DNA from: Tricholoma matsutake
Lineage: Eukaryota > Basidiomycota > Agaricomycetes > Agaricales > Tricholomataceae
Assembly: GCA_026075535.2 (NCBI GenBank)
Contig: AP026550.1
Coordinates: forward strand, 3,100,001-3,164,000
Direction of reading: 5' to 3'
Length of the DNA stretch: 64,000 nucleotides
Position numbers and translations under genes: made by a program. Under the pieces are notes generated by a model that saw only the letters and a list, made by a program, of their open reading frames with translations, had not been told where the DNA came from and did no database searches. Shown piece by piece: positions 61,111 to 64,000 of this stretch. Within the stretch, counting starts at the first letter, position 1; each line of letters starts with the position of its first letter.

Positions 61111-62164
61111 CCTGATACAGCTAGTACCATGTATGATATATAGTCAATTGACACTTAATACCTATGCATCAAAGCCATCAAATTACTGTCCTGCCTAAAA
61201 TAGAAGATATTTCCCACTCCCCACATCAGCAAGGATCTCAGGCTCTTACCTATGATCTGCCATCACCACTTGTCATCTAATTATACCTTCTCATCAATGT
61301 CCACATACCCCCCGCTCACTGTTGCCCCGCCATCATCCCGACATGCACAATACATACAAACAATGCACCAAATGGGCAACCATGCAATAATTCGGTCCTC
61401 CAGGTGGCCACAATACATATCTATTAATAATACTTGGTAGGATGTAAGAAGCAAAAAGACGAAAGGGAATCTGTGGAGGAATGACAGAGGAGTATGCATT
61501 TCAAGCTGATTGATTAGATGGGCATTGATGTCATCCGATCATAGACTTCCAATCACTCTGTTAATCAACACTCTCCTGAGCCTCTTACCTCCATTCCTGC
61601 ATAGATGTTTTTGCTTCTTATGGAAATGACTCCCCTCTATCCACTCCTGTTCTCTGATTTACAATCTATTGTATTACTGAAGAGCTATTCCAGAAATATT
61701 GCCTTTTGGGAACCCTTGGTTCAACCTGCTCTCTGGTGCATGCTATGGTCTCTGCTTCTCTCTGGGCTGTCTCCAACCAAAGATGAGCTCATCTACCATG
61801 ATACTGTGCACTAATATCCATAGTAAGTACAGTAAATGTAGTACTATGGACCTTGGGTGAGTGACTGTCATCTACCTCTAGTCATTGACTCCTCACTTCT
61901 CTTCCACAGACTCATGGACCATTCCAAGGTGATAATTATACTTTAAATACATTGATATGTCTGTATATATAGTCACTAACAGCCCCCATGAGCTGGCATT
62001 GAGTAACAAAGAGAATAGGTGAGTATGTCAAACCCTTACCATGTAGGACGAAGTTTTGATTTTAAAGCTTGTATCTAGGCTATATCTGTGAGGTAATGGA
62101 CTATAAAAAACAGTGGGAAGGAGCTTTGGATACCAGGTAAAGTGTGTGGTTCATGGTGAGTCAT
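61111..62164. other. Uncharacterised, probably repetitive sequence
   Basis: About 1 kb between the gypsy B relic and the older dispersed repeat. It has only short ORFs (such as 61605-61814) and no recognised domain or TIR. The style (many CTCCTC and TACATA stretches) resembles the interior of the 12 kb transposon, so it may belong to the same repeat family. Confidence 0.35.
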
Positions 62165-62603
62165 ACAAGCATCTGTTGATGGCAGACCCATGCCCTGGTG
62201 GGCCAGGATCTTTCTCCCCCATAATGACACCTATCTACCCTTAATCTACTTCATTAATAGGCCTAGAAAGCGAAGAAAGCAAACGTTCTGGTGCCACGGA
62301 TCTCCCAGAGTAAATATGACTCCTCCTGACCACACAATCACTTTTCTGTCTATCCTGACTATCAGAGCACCTTGGGGTGGTCTCTCATATTGTTTAACAG
62401 ACATGTGGCATGGTATTTGAAGGGAACTTTAGGAGGGGGAAGAGCCAGGGATTTAGGTAAGTGATGATCTCTCACCCCATCCCATACAAGTACAGTTTGA
62501 CACCCATCCTATGCCTCCCAGCTTTCCAAACCTCATTCCCTTCCATTAAGTATATACCTACACCCTTCTGTATATACCCTGTTATGTGTAGATCATATAC
62601 AAG
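62165..62603. repeat. Copy 2 of an older dispersed repeat, interrupted by a copia-like element
   Basis: Aligns by eye with 12235-12690 (see that entry for landmarks). It stops at GTGTAGATCATATACAAG (62603), where the LTR of the next element begins; the copy at 12.7 kb continues past the same point, so this copy was split by the insertion. Confidence 0.65.
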
Positions 62604-63034
62604 TGTTGAAATATCGAGCTCAGCTGTGTCAGGCCGCTCATTGGTCCTGATGCTGTTCTGTTATCATGATCCGCCTCTGTTGCCTAGTTACCAGTACTTA
62701 TATATACTTCACTGTACCGTATCGTGCTCTTTGAGCACTTGTAACCCACGGGCGCTTCCCCCTTTTTGCAACACAAGTGCTCTTCACCCCGTGTGGCTCA
62801 AAACTCGTGTGTCCAACATCTCTGTGGAGACTGTACTTCCACATTTTGGTTTAGCAGAGACTGTACTTCTGCCTTGCTCGGAACTTTGTGTACAGCAGTG
62901 ACTGGACCTCTGCTTTCTTACTTGTGACGTAACTTTCGGAACCTGCAGAGACGCACTTCTGCTTCAGCCTTTGTGATCTGTGCCAACTTGCATATGGCCC
63001 ATACATTCATTCATTCCTAGTCTTATCTTCGACA
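62604..63034 (+). repeat. 5' LTR of the Gag-only element (right boundary approximate)
   Basis: Starts TGTTGA. A TATA-like TTATATATA near 62698 may be the promoter. The end cannot be fixed because the 3' LTR is cut off; TTCGACA near 63034 is a plausible CA terminus, which would leave about 20 bp before the Gag start. Confidence 0.65.
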
Positions 63035-63056
63035 ATCTTTAATCTATCTTATCACA

Positions 63057-63866
63057 ATGTCTTTGGAATCTATTCGGTTCCCATCTCTCAATCACACCAA
63101 CTATGCTGAATGGGTTTTGCGGATGGAAGCAATCTTGATTTGGGGCAGCTTCTGGGGGCTAGTCACTGGGAATGAGGCATTGGGCGAGGATGAGGTGGAT
63201 GAGAAGAAGAAGAAAGCTTTTGCACAGAGGCAAGCTCAGTGCCGAGCAGAGATTGTGTTGAGGGTTGAAGATTCTCAGTTACCCCATATGGCAGATCGTG
63301 ATCCGAAAGCCATTTGGAATGCTCTCGCCTCTGTTCATCGTGCTCGAGGTTTCGGTAGTCGACTCCAGCTTCGTCGCCACTTCATCACTGCCACCATGAA
63401 GAAGGACCAGTCCATGGAAGGTTGGATTGGGGAGGTACGCTCTCGTTCAAACAGACTCAAAGTCATTGATGTGTCTGTCTCCGACGAGGATATTATTGTT
63501 GTTCTCACCGCTGGGCTACCATCTTCCTATGCACCTGTCATCATTTCCCTCGATTCTGTCAAAGCTACCAAGCTCACACTTGACTTTGTCATCACCCAGC
63601 TTCTCAACGAAGAAAGTCGCCAAGTCATCTCTTCGGAGCCCAATGTCGAGGTCAAGAAAGAAGAACCTGACAATGTAGCCATGTTATCCGCATGTAGCAT
63701 TCAATGCTTCTATTGTTTGGAGAAGGGACACTTCGCCAGTGTATGCCCTCAAAAGGCAAAGGATGTCAAGGAGCGGGAGGACAAGGGTCGTCGTCAAGTT
63801 ACGAGCAATGCCCACTTTGCTTCCACAGCCACAGATGAGTCTGATGAAGAAAACTACGCTATGTGA
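63057..63866 (+). CDS. Copia-type Gag polyprotein (UBN2-like) with CCHC zinc knuckle
   Basis: 269 residues, intact. The N-terminus MSLESIRFPSLNHTNYAEWV is the classic copia Gag opening (F..L...NY..W). The middle has DPKAIWNALASVHRARG, SRLQLRRHFITATMKKDQS, LPSSYAPVIISLDS and VITQLLNEESRQ, typical of the UBN2/gag-polypeptide family. A CCHC knuckle CFYCLEKGHFASVC lies near residue 223, followed by a charged tail. It ends with its own TGA (63864-63866) rather than running on into protease. It would form virus-like particles and package RNA; mobility would need enzymes from another element. Confidence 0.9.
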   Translation: MSLESIRFPSLNHTNYAEWVLRMEAILIWGSFWGLVTGNEALGEDEVDEKKKKAFAQRQAQCRAEIVLRVEDSQLPHMADRDPKAIWNALASVHRARGFGSRLQLRRHFITATMKKDQSMEGWIGEVRSRSNRLKVIDVSVSDEDIIVVLTAGLPSSYAPVIISLDSVKATKLTLDFVITQLLNEESRQVISSEPNVEVKKEEPDNVAMLSACSIQCFYCLEKGHFASVCPQKAKDVKEREDKGRRQVTSNAHFASTATDESDEENYAM

Positions 63867-63948
63867 TGGAATTTTTGTTCGTTTTCATTATTCATTTATT
63901 TGTATCCTTTTATGTGACTTATCTTATGGTCTTTCGCTCAAGGGGGTG

Positions 63949-64000
63949 TGTTGAAATATCGAGCTCAGCTGTGTCAGGCCGCTCATTGGTCCTGATGCTG
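63949..64000 (+). repeat. 3' LTR, first 52 bp
   Basis: Identical to the first 52 bp of the LTR at 62604 over all visible bases. It is preceded by the purine-rich tract CAAGGGGGTG that would prime plus-strand synthesis. Confidence 0.85.

Larger units (their letters stand above)
62604..64000 (+). mobile_element. Ty1/copia-like LTR element encoding only Gag (runs off the right edge)
   Basis: The 5' LTR begins TGTTGAAATATCGAGC at 62604. The same sequence, identical over the 52 bases visible, begins again at 63949 and runs to the window end. Between them are one intact Gag ORF (63057-63866), a short 3' stretch, and a purine tract (AAGGGGG) just before the second LTR. There is no room for protease, integrase, RT or RNase H, so this is a Gag-only, non-autonomous element. 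It is inserted in copy 2 of the older repeat. Intact Gag and LTR identity point to a young insertion. Confidence 0.85.

Overview
The window looks like nuclear DNA of a mushroom-forming basidiomycete (Agaricomycetes; order not determined). The evidence is dense short introns (about 45-60 bp, GT..AG with CTAAC/CTGAC-type branch sites), exon-rich genes on both strands, a Dikarya gene set (APSES/ankyrin cell-cycle factor, psi-producing oxygenase, Far1-type scaffold, PMT4, Mvp1), and Ty3/gypsy and Ty1/copia retroelements of the kind seen in Agaricomycetes. No species can be named from the sequence alone.

Layout. Positions 1-50.4 kb are mostly single-copy genes: an Mbp1/Swi4-type factor (partial, -), a YVC1/TRP-like cation channel (+), a Ppo-type fatty-acid dioxygenase (-), a 1.3 kb transposon with about 220 bp inverted ends (12.0-13.3 kb), UTP7 (-), coatomer epsilon (-) divergent from an F-box protein (+), a small hypothetical gene, a Ste20/PAK kinase (+) convergent with the 9.8 kb TEL1/ATM kinase gene (-), a cystathionine beta-synthase-like enzyme (-), an intron-bearing tRNA-His (+), a DOPA-dioxygenase-like gene (-) with a decayed relative nearby, a RING-PH-VWA protein of the Far1/Ste5 scaffold type (+), PMT4 (+) and MVP1 (+). 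Positions 51.9-64 kb are a transposon graveyard: a 2.4 kb element rich in GTCTTA subterminal repeats with a hAT-like MITE inside it, a broken gypsy element carrying a solo LTR and a second foldback MITE, a second gypsy element whose middle is inverted, an older dispersed repeat (second copy inside the 12 kb transposon), and at the right edge a copia-like LTR element that encodes only Gag.

How the genes relate. Most are unrelated housekeeping genes. A loose signalling theme is visible: the PAK kinase and the Far1-like scaffold belong to the Cdc42/pheromone pathway, and the Mbp1-type factor and Tel1 act in cell-cycle and DNA-damage control. No pheromone receptor, pheromone precursor or homeodomain mating gene is visible, so this is not shown to be a mating-type locus.

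The most noteworthy items are the Gag-only LTR element with its second LTR starting 1.35 kb after the first, the transposon nesting with readable target-site duplications, the Ppo protein lacking the expected P450 heme-thiolate cysteine, the 11- and 12-nt microexons in the YVC1 gene, and the Far1-type scaffold gene.
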